Program-made: the position numbers and the translations under genes
Notes under the pieces: model-generated
The model's input: the letters and a program-made list of their open reading frames with translations, nothing else
The model's database searches: none
Told to the model about the DNA's origin: nothing
Shown: one piece after another, positions 1 through 6,735 of the stretch
How the letters are laid out: every line of letters starts with the position of its first letter
Position numbering within the stretch: the first letter of the stretch is position 1
IMG/VR virus record: IMGVR_UViG_3300032050_000478
Span: 1 to 33,534 of that record
Source: a virus
Direction: 5' to 3' (one strand)
DNA: 33,534 bases

Positions 1-159
1 TTGGATGCTTCGGGAAGACTTGGTATAGGTACGACTTCCCCGACAAACAAATTAACAGTAGTTGGCGGTAATGGTAATCAATTATTATTAAACAATACAG
101 GTGAAAGATATACTCAATTAACCTTTGATTATAATAGTTCAGGTACTACTAAAGGTGCT
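1..159. repeat. Left copy of terminal direct repeat (circular overlap)
   Basis: These 159 bases recur at 33376-33534 with a single difference (G at 33, A at 33408). Both copies lie in the same reading frame of the same fibre gene, so closing the molecule by merging them restores one uninterrupted gene. The simplest reading is an assembly overlap of a circular or circularly permuted genome. A true short terminal redundancy or a tandem duplication inside the fibre gene is possible but less likely. Confidence 0.9.
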
Positions 160-969
160 ATTTGGTGGGATAATAATGAAAGTTCATTTAATATGTATGC
201 TGCAACAAGCAGTTATTTGGCATTATGGACAAATGCTACCGAAAGAATGCGTATAACCTCAGGTGGCAATGTAGGTATAGGTACAACTGGAGATGCATCT
301 TATAAATTATTAGTTAAAGGAAACAATGCTTCAGTAGACGCTAACGGTCAAAACACAATATATTTATCTGCTGGAACATCGGTATCATATCTTGCAACTT
401 CTTATATTGGTGGCGGTTCTTACGTTCCTATAGCGTTTGAAGTAGGCGGAAGTGAGCGAATGAGAATAACAAGTGGGGGTAATGTACTTATCGGAAAATC
501 AGTAGAAAATGTAGATACAAGAGGTATTAGGTTTGATTCAGATGCTTCAATATATGTAAGCATACCAAATGCAGAATCAACTTATTATTTAAGAGATATA
601 ACAAATGCCGCATATAGATTTTATGTTAGTGGTGCAGGTACAATTTATGCCACTAATACTACAATATCTGCTATCTCTGATGGAAGGTTAAAAGAAAACA
701 TAAGAGATTTAGATATTGGATTAGATGCTATAATGTCATTAAGACCAAGAAAATATGATTGGAAATCTGAAAGCGGTAATAATGGGAAAAATGTAAGAGG
801 GTTTATTGCTCAAGAAGTTGAAGCTATTTTCCCTGATTTAATTGATGAGTGGAAAAGAAATCCTGATGACACAATAACTTATAAATCATTAAGGCAAGAT
901 TTTATTCCTATAATAGTAAAAGCAATACAAGAACTCAAAGCAGAAATTGAAATACTTAAAAACAAATAA
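1..969 (+). CDS. Tail fibre, C-terminal part with S74 intramolecular chaperone
   Basis: This is the 3' part of the fibre gene that begins at 31963; the true start is not at base 1. The visible 322 residues carry fibre repeats of the type GIGTTSP..KL (residues 8-18) and ERMRITSGGNVGIGTT (81-96, with a degenerate copy at 152-163). The last 97 residues match the Peptidase S74 chaperone: SDGRLKENI with Ser226 and Lys231 as the likely Ser/Lys self-cleavage dyad, LRPRKYDW, GFIAQEVE, and a C-terminal helix. In this family the chaperone helps the fibre trimerise and then cuts itself off, so cleavage just before Ser226 is expected. The protein is probably the host-binding fibre. The fold call is strong; the receptor is unknown. 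Confidence 0.9.
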   Translation: MDASGRLGIGTTSPTNKLTVVGGNGNQLLLNNTGERYTQLTFDYNSSGTTKGAIWWDNNESSFNMYAATSSYLALWTNATERMRITSGGNVGIGTTGDASYKLLVKGNNASVDANGQNTIYLSAGTSVSYLATSYIGGGSYVPIAFEVGGSERMRITSGGNVLIGKSVENVDTRGIRFDSDASIYVSIPNAESTYYLRDITNAAYRFYVSGAGTIYATNTTISAISDGRLKENIRDLDIGLDAIMSLRPRKYDWKSESGNNGKNVRGFIAQEVEAIFPDLIDEWKRNPDDTITYKSLRQDFIPIIVKAIQELKAEIEILKNK

Positions 970-971
970 AA

Positions 972-1307
972 ATGACAAATTACTCTTGGATTATCTCTCA
1001 ATTAGACACCGCCCCTCAGGATGGTAACTTACACGATGTTGTTAAAGTTATTCATTGGCGTTATCAGGGAACAGAAATCGTAGGCGATAAAACCTACACC
1101 GCTGAGGTTTATTCCTCTTACGGATGTGCTCAGCCTTCTGAAACTGATTTTACGGCCTACCCTGACCTGACCGAAGAGCAGGTGGTTTCTTGGCTCGAAG
1201 CCGGTTTGGATGTATCTTCGTTACAAGCTAACATCGATGCACAAATCGAAAATCAAAAGAACCCACCCATCGTTAACCTCGGTTTACCTTGGCAAACGCA
1301 AGCCTAA
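972..1307 (+). CDS. Small phage protein next to fibre (DUF7936-like)
   Basis: A 111-residue protein starting two bases after the fibre stop codon. It opens with MTNYSWIISQLDTAP, has VVKVIHWRYQG near residue 23, FTAYPDLTEEQVVSWLE near 60-75, and ends with NPPIVNLGLPW. This pattern (YxW start, HWR, LTEEQVxxWLE, LPW end) resembles a family of small phage proteins that sit beside tail fibre genes and are grouped, as far as I recall, as DUF7936. No catalytic motif is visible. The spacing suggests co-expression with the fibre, perhaps as a fibre-associated or assembly protein. Codon use is richer in G+C than the preceding fibre gene, so the fibre end and this gene may have different histories. Confidence 0.65.
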   Translation: MTNYSWIISQLDTAPQDGNLHDVVKVIHWRYQGTEIVGDKTYTAEVYSSYGCAQPSETDFTAYPDLTEEQVVSWLEAGLDVSSLQANIDAQIENQKNPPIVNLGLPWQTQA

Positions 1308-1310
1308 AAT

Positions 1311-1328
1311 CTATTTAATATAAAACCT
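1311..1328 (+). promoter_or_regulatory. CTATTTA leader element, long-gap class
   Basis: TCTATTTAAT lies 11 bases before the ATG at 1329, followed by an A-rich spacer. It is one of seven CTATTTA-like sites found just before start codons of spaced genes on the plus strand. TTGGCA at 1289-1294 lies 17 bases before TATTTA, so it could also act as a sigma70-like -10 element. Confidence 0.4.
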
Positions 1329-1739
1329 ATGAACTTGAAACTACACGAAGTAATCGCTCTCTATTACGAACTAAACGGAGTAACAAGACAAGGAGAAAGC
1401 ACAGAGGTTCTTTCCCAAGGTATGTTAAAGCAGAAAATGTCCTTAAAGACAAAGGTCTATCTTCAGCGTTTGAACAAAGTAGTAAGTGAGGAACTGAAAC
1501 TTTACGAAGAGGCTAAGAATGAACTTTTCAAAAAGTATGGCGAAGAAAAAGAGGGTATGATTGAAATTCCCTCCGATAAGGTTGCCGACTTCAATAAGGA
1601 GCATTTAGAGTTACTAACGGCTGAAAAAGAAATCAATGTTAGTGAACTTTGGGGTGCAGACCTCAAACTTGAACACCTTGAAAGTGTAGAAACCGATGAG
1701 TACTATCCTGCATTATTCAGTTTGATAGATAACAAATGA
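1329..1739 (+). CDS. Hypothetical protein (DUF1617-like pattern)
   Basis: A 136-residue, charged, mostly helical protein. It begins MNLKLHEVIALYYELNG and has an internal Glu/Lys-rich helix (about residues 38-70) followed by an acidic C-terminus. The arrangement (short N-terminal helix before a small loop, long Glu-rich helix, IPSDKVADFNKE stretch) recalls DUF1617 phage proteins, but the match is from memory and weak. It has no signal peptide or membrane segment. Its stop codon overlaps the start of the next gene (ATGA), so the two are probably translationally coupled. It sits between fibre and lysis genes. Function unknown. Confidence 0.6.
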   Translation: MNLKLHEVIALYYELNGVTRQGESTEVLSQGMLKQKMSLKTKVYLQRLNKVVSEELKLYEEAKNELFKKYGEEKEGMIEIPSDKVADFNKEHLELLTAEKEINVSELWGADLKLEHLESVETDEYYPALFSLIDNK

Positions 1740-1954
1740 CAGAGGTAATCATTTTTATTGCTGGTCAAGCCATCTTAATTTTGGGTGGTTTGATTGGCAT
1801 ATATGTAAAGGTTTCGTTGAAACTTAAAGAATTAGAGATTAGAGTTAACGTAGTAGAAAAGCAAGATGACCAAATATCTAAGAAATTAGATAACATCTTC
1901 AATCAGTTAACGCACTTGACTATTCAGTTACAAAACAAACAAGACAGAGAATGA
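1736..1954 (+). CDS. Small membrane protein with coiled coil, lysis cassette
   Basis: A 72-residue protein with one N-terminal membrane helix (about residues 4-26, rich in Ile, Leu and Gly) followed by a charged amphipathic coiled coil ending in KQDRE. It overlaps both neighbours by four bases (ATGA), which places it in the same translational unit as the holin-like gene that follows. Proteins of this shape occur in phage lysis cassettes as holin-like or accessory membrane proteins (the haemolysin XhlA type has a coiled coil plus one membrane helix, in the opposite order). The exact role cannot be told from sequence. Confidence 0.65.
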   Translation: MTEVIIFIAGQAILILGGLIGIYVKVSLKLKELEIRVNVVEKQDDQISKKLDNIFNQLTHLTIQLQNKQDRE

Positions 1955-2154
1955 AGTTCGGGTGGAAGCAATATTTTCAACCTACTCCTAAGAGGATAAG
2001 AATTTTCGGGGATAGCTTAGCTGCTGCCGGAACCTTCGGGGCTTCTATTGTTATTCTGAATGGTCATCCTTTGATGGGTACGATTATTATGGGATTGGCG
2101 GTCGTGGGTAAGTTTATATCAAACTTCTTTAGCGATGAGAATACTCCTTCTTAG
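1951..2154 (+). CDS. Holin-like membrane protein
   Basis: A 67-residue protein with a basic N-terminus (PTPKRIRI), two predicted membrane helices (about residues 20-37 and 40-59) joined by a short NGHP turn, and an acidic C-terminal tail. That is the topology and size of class II holins, which make pores in the inner membrane and release the endolysin. It lies between a small membrane protein and a spanin-like lipoprotein, and the M15 endolysin is one gene further on, so the context fits well. The membrane helices contain several small residues (Ala, Gly), as usual for holins. Confidence 0.7.
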   Translation: MKFGWKQYFQPTPKRIRIFGDSLAAAGTFGASIVILNGHPLMGTIIMGLAVVGKFISNFFSDENTPS

Positions 2155-2614
2155 TTTATTTTTATTGGCCTGTAACCCGGTAAAGCAAGTCCTAAGGGAT
2201 AAGCAGAAACTCGACAAGGTTGCTGAGTATGTCATTTCCGAGGGGTATTGTGCTAATGACACCATCATCCAAACCAAAAGCGATACCCTAATCACTTACG
2301 ATACTCTTTACGAAAGAAACGATATAATTCGTGATTTTTACCACACAGACACGCTTAGAGTACCCCTTACTAAAACATTAGTAAAAACCATTAGGATTAG
2401 AGACACCATCCAGAGTGTGGTTGTTGACAATGCTCGTATAAAGCAATTAGAGGCGAAATTAGCCCTTCAAACCGAAAAGACAGAGGAATACAAGGGTAAA
2501 GCAAAAAGCCGCTTAAATTGGCTTATTTTACTTATTGGAATAATGTGTCTTAGGTTAATCTTCCCCTACCTTAAAAAACTACTTTTATGGCACTTCTCAC
2601 CGATGCTCAAATAA
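2135..2614 (+). CDS. Unimolecular spanin-like lipoprotein (u-spanin)
   Basis: A 159-residue protein with a lipoprotein signal peptide (MRILLLSLFLLAC, lipobox Cys at residue 13), a long periplasmic section with a short coiled coil at about 98-120, and a C-terminal membrane helix at about 127-145. A lipid anchor at the N-terminus plus an inner-membrane helix at the C-terminus is the topology of unimolecular spanins such as T1 gp11, which link and fuse the two membranes in the last step of lysis of Gram-negative hosts. It overlaps the holin-like gene by 20 bases and the endolysin by 28 bases. The family name is inferred from topology and context only. Confidence 0.7.
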   Translation: MRILLLSLFLLACNPVKQVLRDKQKLDKVAEYVISEGYCANDTIIQTKSDTLITYDTLYERNDIIRDFYHTDTLRVPLTKTLVKTIRIRDTIQSVVVDNARIKQLEAKLALQTEKTEEYKGKAKSRLNWLILLIGIMCLRLIFPYLKKLLLWHFSPMLK

Positions 2615-3057
2615 TTAGCAAATACGGTCAGCCCGGCAATGCGGATAACTTTACCATCATCCCTTTGCCTTATCCGATGCGGATAGCTTGGGATACGAAG
2701 GTTGGGGTTCAAAAGATGCAATGCCACGAACTCGCTGCCGATAACTTCACAAATGTTTTCAATCAATTACTGGCTCATTACGGCCTATCTAAGATACAAA
2801 GATTAGGTATCGACCTCTTTGGGGGTTGCGTTAATGTACGAACAATGCGAGGTTCTAAAACTCGTTGGAGTAGGCACGCTTGGGGAATCGCCATAGACCT
2901 TGACCCGGCTCGTAATGGCTTAAAGGTTAAGAAACCTTTGGCTCAGTTTAGCAAACCTGAGTACAAAGCAATGATTGATATTTTCTATGCGAACGATTTT
3001 ATTTCTTATGGAATAGAGAAAGATTTTGACTGGATGCACTTAGAGTTGGCAAAATAG
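2587..3057 (+). CDS. Endolysin, M15 family peptidase
   Basis: A 156-residue protein with the zinc-peptidase motifs of the M15 family (L-alanyl-D-glutamate / D-Ala-D-Ala peptidases). SRHAWGIAIDLD (residues 95-106) supplies His97 and Asp104, and DWMHLELA supplies His151 as the third zinc ligand. It has no signal peptide, so export should depend on the holin-like protein. It is the last gene of the lysis cassette and its start lies inside the spanin-like gene. The expected activity is cutting the peptide stem of peptidoglycan. The length is typical for single-domain phage M15 endolysins, and no separate cell-wall binding domain is visible. Confidence 0.9.
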   Translation: MALLTDAQIISKYGQPGNADNFTIIPLPYPMRIAWDTKVGVQKMQCHELAADNFTNVFNQLLAHYGLSKIQRLGIDLFGGCVNVRTMRGSKTRWSRHAWGIAIDLDPARNGLKVKKPLAQFSKPEYKAMIDIFYANDFISYGIEKDFDWMHLELAK

Positions 3058-3067
3058 TCATCAATAC

Positions 3068-3079
3068 CTACTTACATAT
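3068..3079 (+). promoter_or_regulatory. Degenerate CTATTTA leader element, 5-base gap
   Basis: CTACTTA at 3068-3074 lies five bases before the ATG at 3080. It differs by one base from CTATTTA, and the gap equals that of the three best copies (before 18619, 25309 and 28490). Confidence 0.3.
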
Positions 3080-3796
3080 ATGAAACGAAAGCGACTTTAC
3101 TTCGACATCGAAACAAGCCCGAATGTCGGTTTGTTTTGGTCAGCCGGGTACAAACAAAAGATTGACTACTCCAACATCATCAAGGAACGAGCCATCATTT
3201 GTATTTGTTACAAATGGGAAGATGAGAAGCAAGTTTATTCTTTGAATTGGGATAAAAACCAATGCGATAAAAAACTCTTACAAGAATTTATCAAGGTAGC
3301 AAATCAGGCCGATGAATTAGTCGGCCATAACGGAGACAAGTTCGACCTACCTTGGATAAGAACCAGATGCCTCTATCATAGGGTTAACCTATTCCCTAAG
3401 TACACTACCATTGACACCCTCAAACTTTCTCGGAGGCAGTTTCGTTTCAACTCAAATAGGTTAGATTACATTGCTTCATTTTTGGGTATAGGAAAGAAGA
3501 TTAAGACCGATTTTAATCTCTGGAAAGATATTGTCTTGAATAAGTGCGACAAAGCAATGACTAAGATGATTGAGTATTGCAAGCAAGATGTTAAACTATT
3601 GGAGCAGGTACACAAAGAATTGAGGTTGCACGATAGTCCTAAAACGCATTACGGAGTGATTGAAACAGGGGATAAAAGAACTTGTCCGGAGTGTGGCTCG
3701 AATAATATTAAGATAAGCAAGAGCCGGATTACGGCTTTAGGAACGAAGCATACTCAGTATCAATGTAACGATTGCGGTAAATACCATACAAAATGA
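3080..3796 (+). CDS. DEDDy 3'-5' exonuclease with C-terminal zinc ribbon
   Basis: A 238-residue RNase H-like exonuclease. Motif I is FDIETSP (Asp9, Glu11), motif II is NGDKFDLPW (Asn84, Asp89), and motif III is YCKQD (Tyr166, Asp170), giving the DEDDy set of DnaQ/DNA polymerase B-type proofreading domains. The C-terminus adds a zinc ribbon with CPEC at 202-205 and CNDC at 229-232. It is a stand-alone exonuclease with no polymerase attached. It may trim DNA during replication or recombination, or degrade host DNA. It lies downstream of lysis but upstream of MazG- and HExxH-type genes, so this end of the rightward unit seems to carry nucleic-acid metabolism genes. Confidence 0.85.
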   Translation: MKRKRLYFDIETSPNVGLFWSAGYKQKIDYSNIIKERAIICICYKWEDEKQVYSLNWDKNQCDKKLLQEFIKVANQADELVGHNGDKFDLPWIRTRCLYHRVNLFPKYTTIDTLKLSRRQFRFNSNRLDYIASFLGIGKKIKTDFNLWKDIVLNKCDKAMTKMIEYCKQDVKLLEQVHKELRLHDSPKTHYGVIETGDKRTCPECGSNNIKISKSRITALGTKHTQYQCNDCGKYHTK

Positions 3797-4038
3797 GCCA
3801 AGTGTTAGCCAAGGTATTCTCTGAGTTTATCGAAAGAGAAGAGATAGGAAAAAGGAAATATGGAACGACAATGGATAGGAAAGACCTATCTTTGGATGAG
3901 TGGATAGAACATATGAAGCAAGAATTAATGGATGCAATTTTATATCTCGAAAAAATCAAATCAATATATGACACACAAAGACCTGCCGATTATCAAGAAA
4001 CAAATCCAAGAAATGATGAAAGTATTGACACCGATTGA
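3793..4038 (+). CDS. MazG-like nucleotide pyrophosphohydrolase family protein
   Basis: An 81-residue, all-helical acidic protein. The segment KYGTTMDRKDLSLDEW followed by a helix containing ELMDAILYLEKI (about residues 22-56) resembles short phage proteins of the MazG-like NTP pyrophosphohydrolase superfamily, in which the ExxD pattern (here QELMDA) binds metal. Full MazG enzymes have more acidic residues, so catalytic activity is uncertain. Its start overlaps the exonuclease stop by four bases. A role in clearing unusual dNTPs would suit a phage with modified DNA, but that is speculation. Confidence 0.55.
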   Translation: MSQVLAKVFSEFIEREEIGKRKYGTTMDRKDLSLDEWIEHMKQELMDAILYLEKIKSIYDTQRPADYQETNPRNDESIDTD

Positions 4039-4162
4039 GAAACTGTCTATATTGGAGCCTCTTTGTGATAAATATAGAAAGCAAAGCAGAGCCGAAGTAG
4101 AAAAGGATGTGATTGAATTTTCAAGAAGGAAAGGTATTCCACGAATTAAAACTGATTACTAA
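3968..4162 (+). CDS. Hypothetical small basic protein
   Basis: From the ATG at 3968 this encodes 64 residues (MTHKDLPIIKKQIQEM...), Lys/Arg/Glu-rich and helical, ending RRKGIPRIKTDY. An upstream ATG at 3932 would overlap the previous gene by over 100 bases and is less likely. ATGs at 4013 and 4016 would give a shorter protein starting MKVLTPIEKLSILEPL. The stop overlaps the next start by one base (TAATG), so it is probably part of a coupled set of small genes. No motif was recognised. The start is uncertain, the reading frame is likely real. Confidence 0.5.
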   Translation: MTHKDLPIIKKQIQEMMKVLTPIEKLSILEPLCDKYRKQSRAEVEKDVIEFSRRKGIPRIKTDY

Positions 4163-4392
4163 TGGAAGATGTTATTGAGCCGTTGAATATAACACCGCAC
4201 GAAGATATAGCTGCTTGTACCAATGCCTTGAATGCTATTGGGGAGTATGATTATGCAATGTTAGATGATGAGGAAAAGGAGTTGGTAATGATGATTAGAA
4301 AGATGGCTTTGTATATTATCCATATTGGCATTCAAGAAATTTATACCTCAAATTTTTATGGCGAAGAAAGTACACCAAGTAGTTCATCGTAA
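4162..4392 (+). CDS. Hypothetical acidic protein
   Basis: A 76-residue acidic protein with two likely helices: DIAACTNALNAIGEYDYAML and a DDEEKELVMMIRKMALYIIHI stretch. It ends in a Ser-rich tail, and the following gene starts inside that tail. No known motif. The start shares a base with the preceding stop (TAATG), typical of the tightly packed gene strings in this phage. Function unknown. Confidence 0.55.
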   Translation: MEDVIEPLNITPHEDIAACTNALNAIGEYDYAMLDDEEKELVMMIRKMALYIIHIGIQEIYTSNFYGEESTPSSSS

Positions 4393-4609
4393 GTTAGGCA
4401 AAGAGCGTGCTTATGGTATTGCCTATACCGAAGAGAACACGATGGAAATTGATGAGCGATTGAGGGGGTATAGATATATGCTTTATCTATTGCACGAGCA
4501 TTTTCATTTGAAGCATCCCGATTGGTCAGAAAGTAAAGTTGTAAAGGAAAGCAGAAAGACCGCACGATTTATGTGGCAGATGGGTTTCCGTTATGTGGAA
4601 TTAAAATGA
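4358..4609 (+). CDS. Small HExxH metallopeptidase-like protein
   Basis: From the ATG at 4358 this encodes 83 residues. It contains EIDERLRGYRYMLYLLHEHFHLKHP, where HEHFH (residues 46-50) is a zincin-type HExxH motif, preceded by a strand with a conserved-looking acidic IDERL. A later Glu (DWSES, residue 58) could be the third zinc ligand. The layout resembles tiny phage and bacterial proteins related to ImmA/SprT-like zincins. A start at 4325 is possible but overlaps the previous gene more. The stop overlaps, tail to tail, the stop of the leftward operon by nine bases. The substrate is unknown. Confidence 0.6.
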   Translation: MAKKVHQVVHRKLGKERAYGIAYTEENTMEIDERLRGYRYMLYLLHEHFHLKHPDWSESKVVKESRKTARFMWQMGFRYVELK

Positions 4610-4813
4610 TTTTCTCTTTCTGGTTGTGATTGTTCTTTCAAAGTACATATGTCTCCATTCCTCTTTACCTACGAATAGGTTATAAAAACTTTCTGGATGC
4701 AGAAAGAACGTACTGGATGCTTTTGAGCATACTCGACATTCCTTATTGCGATACCCTTTGAATAAAGCAAAGTCATCGATTGTTTTATTCTCCTTACATT
4801 TCTTGCATTTCAT
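4601..4813 (-). CDS. Small zinc-finger protein
   Basis: A 70-residue protein with two CxxC pairs, CKKC at residues 3-6 and CRVC at 26-29, separated by KTIDDFALFKGYRNKE. This is the layout of small zinc-binding domains common in phage proteins (C-x2-C, aromatic DDF, then a second C-x2-C). The remainder is basic, ending RTITTRKRKSF, which would suit nucleic acid binding. It is the last gene of the leftward operon, and its start overlaps the upstream gene's stop (ATGA). Function beyond zinc binding is unknown. Confidence 0.65.
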   Translation of the reverse strand: MKCKKCKENKTIDDFALFKGYRNKECRVCSKASSTFFLHPESFYNLFVGKEEWRHMYFERTITTRKRKSF

Positions 4814-5121
4814 TTCTTAATGATTGAATATATTATTAACATAAACTCAGCTAACCCTTTTTTGTATTTATCATCGACATCTTGTCTATTTGCCCAATCG
4901 GTAAAATCTTTCCCGAGGGCTTTACATTCCTCGAATGCTCCTATGTATTTGTAGGTATAGACAATCCAATTACAAACTAACCTGATTGAGTTATACCGTT
5001 TGTAGGAGTTGATAAAAGCTTTTGGGTTCTTTTCATAACTCCGGGCATAGGTCAGGCTTAGTTCAACGAATGAACTATTGGTTATCTCGGTAAATACTTT
5101 GTATTGTTCGGCTCCTGTCAT
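4810..5121 (-). CDS. Hypothetical helical protein
   Basis: A 103-residue protein, largely helical, starting MTGAEQYKVFTEITNSSFVEL. It has an aromatic-rich middle (SIRLVCNWIVYTYKYIG) and a charged segment (DFTDWANRQDVDDKYKKG) and ends in a hydrophobic helix plus KK. No signal peptide. Its start overlaps the stop of a 51-codon gene upstream (ATGA), so it belongs to the leftward early operon. Not recognised. Confidence 0.6.
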   Translation of the reverse strand: MTGAEQYKVFTEITNSSFVELSLTYARSYEKNPKAFINSYKRYNSIRLVCNWIVYTYKYIGAFEECKALGKDFTDWANRQDVDDKYKKGLAEFMLIIYSIIKK

Positions 5122-5273
5122 TTTGGTTTTCTATGTTTAATTGGTTGCTTGTATTTTTCATCATTTACAAATCCACCCTTATTCCAATTATTTATTGTGA
5201 TTTTTGTTTCAGGGTAACGCTCATAAATTTCAGCAATCTTTTCTTGTAAAGATTTTTTCTTTTTCTTTTTCAT
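5118..5273 (-). CDS. 51-residue Lys-rich protein
   Basis: A short reading frame that starts with a Lys homopolymer (six Lys after Met) and continues SLQEKIAEIYERYPETKITI, ending HRKPK. Both ends are coupled: the start overlaps the upstream stop (TAATG at 5271-5275) and the stop overlaps the downstream start (ATGA at 5118-5121). It fills what would otherwise be a 150-base hole in a tightly packed operon. The composition suggests a nucleic-acid binding or inhibitory peptide, but nothing specific is recognised. Confidence 0.65.
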   Translation of the reverse strand: MKKKKKKSLQEKIAEIYERYPETKITINNWNKGGFVNDEKYKQPIKHRKPK

Positions 5274-5806
5274 TACTTAATAAAATAAATATATGAATAA
5301 CCTTTCTTTTTGCAGTCGTTAAAATAATCTTTGAGGACTAATTGCTTTGCTTCCTCGACACTATCGGAGTAGTATTTAAGATAGCTATTCATTTCGATTT
5401 TATTATCCACCATCAACCGGTCGTAAATATGCTGATGCATTTCTAAAGTACTAACACCATTCAAAAAACAAGTGTAACTTTTATTTACTTCCTTATTCCA
5501 GTCCTCTTGCTTTTCTGGATAGCGTTGGTCATAGATAGATATATCCTTTGTAAGCATTGGGGTTTCGTAATAGCTTCTTTGTTGGCCCTTTCCTTTTGTG
5601 TGTGCTTTAATCCAATCTAAGATTGTCTCAGGGTCGGCTGCATAAACCTTACCATATTCCCCGGCTATTCCGTTCTCAAATATTTTTACCAATTCGTTGA
5701 CACCAATCTCGGGATATTTCTTTTTAATAAACTTAATTACAAGTTCTTCGGTTTCTTTGCTTACCTTTTTGAACTGTCTGAGATAATCAAAGGCAGGGTT
5801 TGTCAT
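5273..5806 (-). CDS. Conserved phage protein, DUF6633-like pattern
   Basis: A 177-residue protein. The stretch FENGIAGEYGKVYAADPETILDWIK (about residues 43-67) resembles proteins common in Bacteroidetes phages and mobile elements, where a GxxGxYGxxYG-type segment precedes an Ile-x-x-Trp helix; from memory this is DUF6633. The second half is helical, with many Tyr and Lys residues. Members are usually found near replication genes, as here, upstream of the DnaT-like gene's downstream neighbours. No catalytic motif is evident, and the family name is tentative. Confidence 0.6.
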   Translation of the reverse strand: MTNPAFDYLRQFKKVSKETEELVIKFIKKKYPEIGVNELVKIFENGIAGEYGKVYAADPETILDWIKAHTKGKGQQRSYYETPMLTKDISIYDQRYPEKQEDWNKEVNKSYTCFLNGVSTLEMHQHIYDRLMVDNKIEMNSYLKYYSDSVEEAKQLVLKDYFNDCKKKGYSYIYFIK

Positions 5807-5820
5807 AATATTTTATTATT

Positions 5821-6042
5821 TTAATAATATAATTCTTCAAATGGTGTTTCACTTTCTTCCAATTCTACATCAGATAAGTAGTCTGCAATTTGTTCCCACG
5901 TTTGCAAGTTTTCTTCTACTATATCTTCCTTCGCTCCATAAATGTAACTGCGGAAACTTTCAATAAGTTTTTGCATACTACTATCATTGTAGCCAGTCGC
6001 AAAGTAAACTCCCCTTTGGTGGTCTAATACTCGATAATACAT
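5821..6042 (-). CDS. Hypothetical acidic protein
   Basis: A 73-residue protein beginning MYYRVLDHQRGVYFATGYN and ending in an acidic helix (LSDVELEESETPFEELYY). The N-terminal half looks like a small beta sheet (YRVLD, GVYFATGY), the rest helical. It is separated from the upstream DnaT-like gene by 72 bases with no start codon in the leftward sense. That gap is AT-rich and could hold an internal promoter or leader, although no clear element is visible. Function unknown. Confidence 0.6.
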   Translation of the reverse strand: MYYRVLDHQRGVYFATGYNDSSMQKLIESFRSYIYGAKEDIVEENLQTWEQIADYLSDVELEESETPFEELYY

Positions 6043-6114
6043 ATTTTTGTTTTATTTTTATTAAATTACTTGTATTTTGTTTTTGTGTAGCCAATATGTC
6101 TGCTTCTTAAGGTT

Positions 6115-6735
6115 TCACAGTTCGCTAAATTTTTTATTTCCTAAGATAGCTAATTTTTCGGCAATACTTTCCTGAGTGGGTTCTATTTTTGTTCGTGCCA
6201 TCCATCCCGATACTGCGTGCCTCCAAGATTTCATTTTGTTCTTACCTACAAACCATCCGTTGCTTTCGTAATAATCATAAAATCTATTGGCCTGATAAGT
6301 AGCGTTGCGCTCATCCCATTTGTTCATCATCTCGGCTTTGATTTCCTCAATCGTTGGTTTATTAAAACCTTTGGCCACTACATTTTTTGTTTCGTGTTCT
6401 ATCTCATATCGGGAAAGAATATCAATAACCTTTCTATGAATAGGGCTGCTTGGGTTTAATTCAGTTCCGTACTGGAATCGCACAAAATCTATACATAATA
6501 TCTTACCATCAGGTAAGGCTTGGAATTGTTTACCGTTATCGATGTTGGTCAATCGTTCCTCGTTAACCTTATCTCCGATAACATAAGAAGCTAATGTGTA
6601 ATTCGGTTTCCATATCCCTGCAAGGTCGCATTTATCTCTTACATATTTAACTAAGCATTTCTCAGCAGGGGGTAAACTCATAAACCATTCTTTCTCCCAA
6701 ATGTCGGTGTCAGTAAATCTTTTAGGCATTTTCAT
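6115..6735 (-). CDS. Replisome organizer / DnaT-like replication protein
   Basis: A 206-residue protein with two recognisable parts. The N-terminal region (about residues 5-55: RFTDTDIWEKEWFMSLPP..., then a helix-turn-helix-like KYVRDKCDLAGIWKPNYTLASY) matches winged-helix domains of phage replication initiators. The C-terminal segment 151-181 (RFYDYYESNGW, VGKNKMKSW, AVSGWMAR) is the DnaT/replisome-organizer motif that loads the host helicase. Since no helicase or polymerase is encoded here, this protein probably recruits the host replisome to the phage origin. It overlaps the DnaA-C-like gene upstream by 14 bases, so the two are likely partners. Confidence 0.8.
   Translation of the reverse strand: MKMPKRFTDTDIWEKEWFMSLPPAEKCLVKYVRDKCDLAGIWKPNYTLASYVIGDKVNEERLTNIDNGKQFQALPDGKILCIDFVRFQYGTELNPSSPIHRKVIDILSRYEIEHETKNVVAKGFNKPTIEEIKAEMMNKWDERNATYQANRFYDYYESNGWFVGKNKMKSWRHAVSGWMARTKIEPTQESIAEKLAILGNKKFSEL

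Noticed and set aside
1289-1317. TTGGCA-N17-TATTTA as a classic sigma70 promoter
   Set aside because: Only this copy of the CTATTTA class has a convincing -35; kept as a note, not as a separate promoter.
6043-6114. Possible small gene or promoter between 6042 and 6115
   Set aside because: No leftward start codon and no clear promoter pair; only AT-rich sequence seen.
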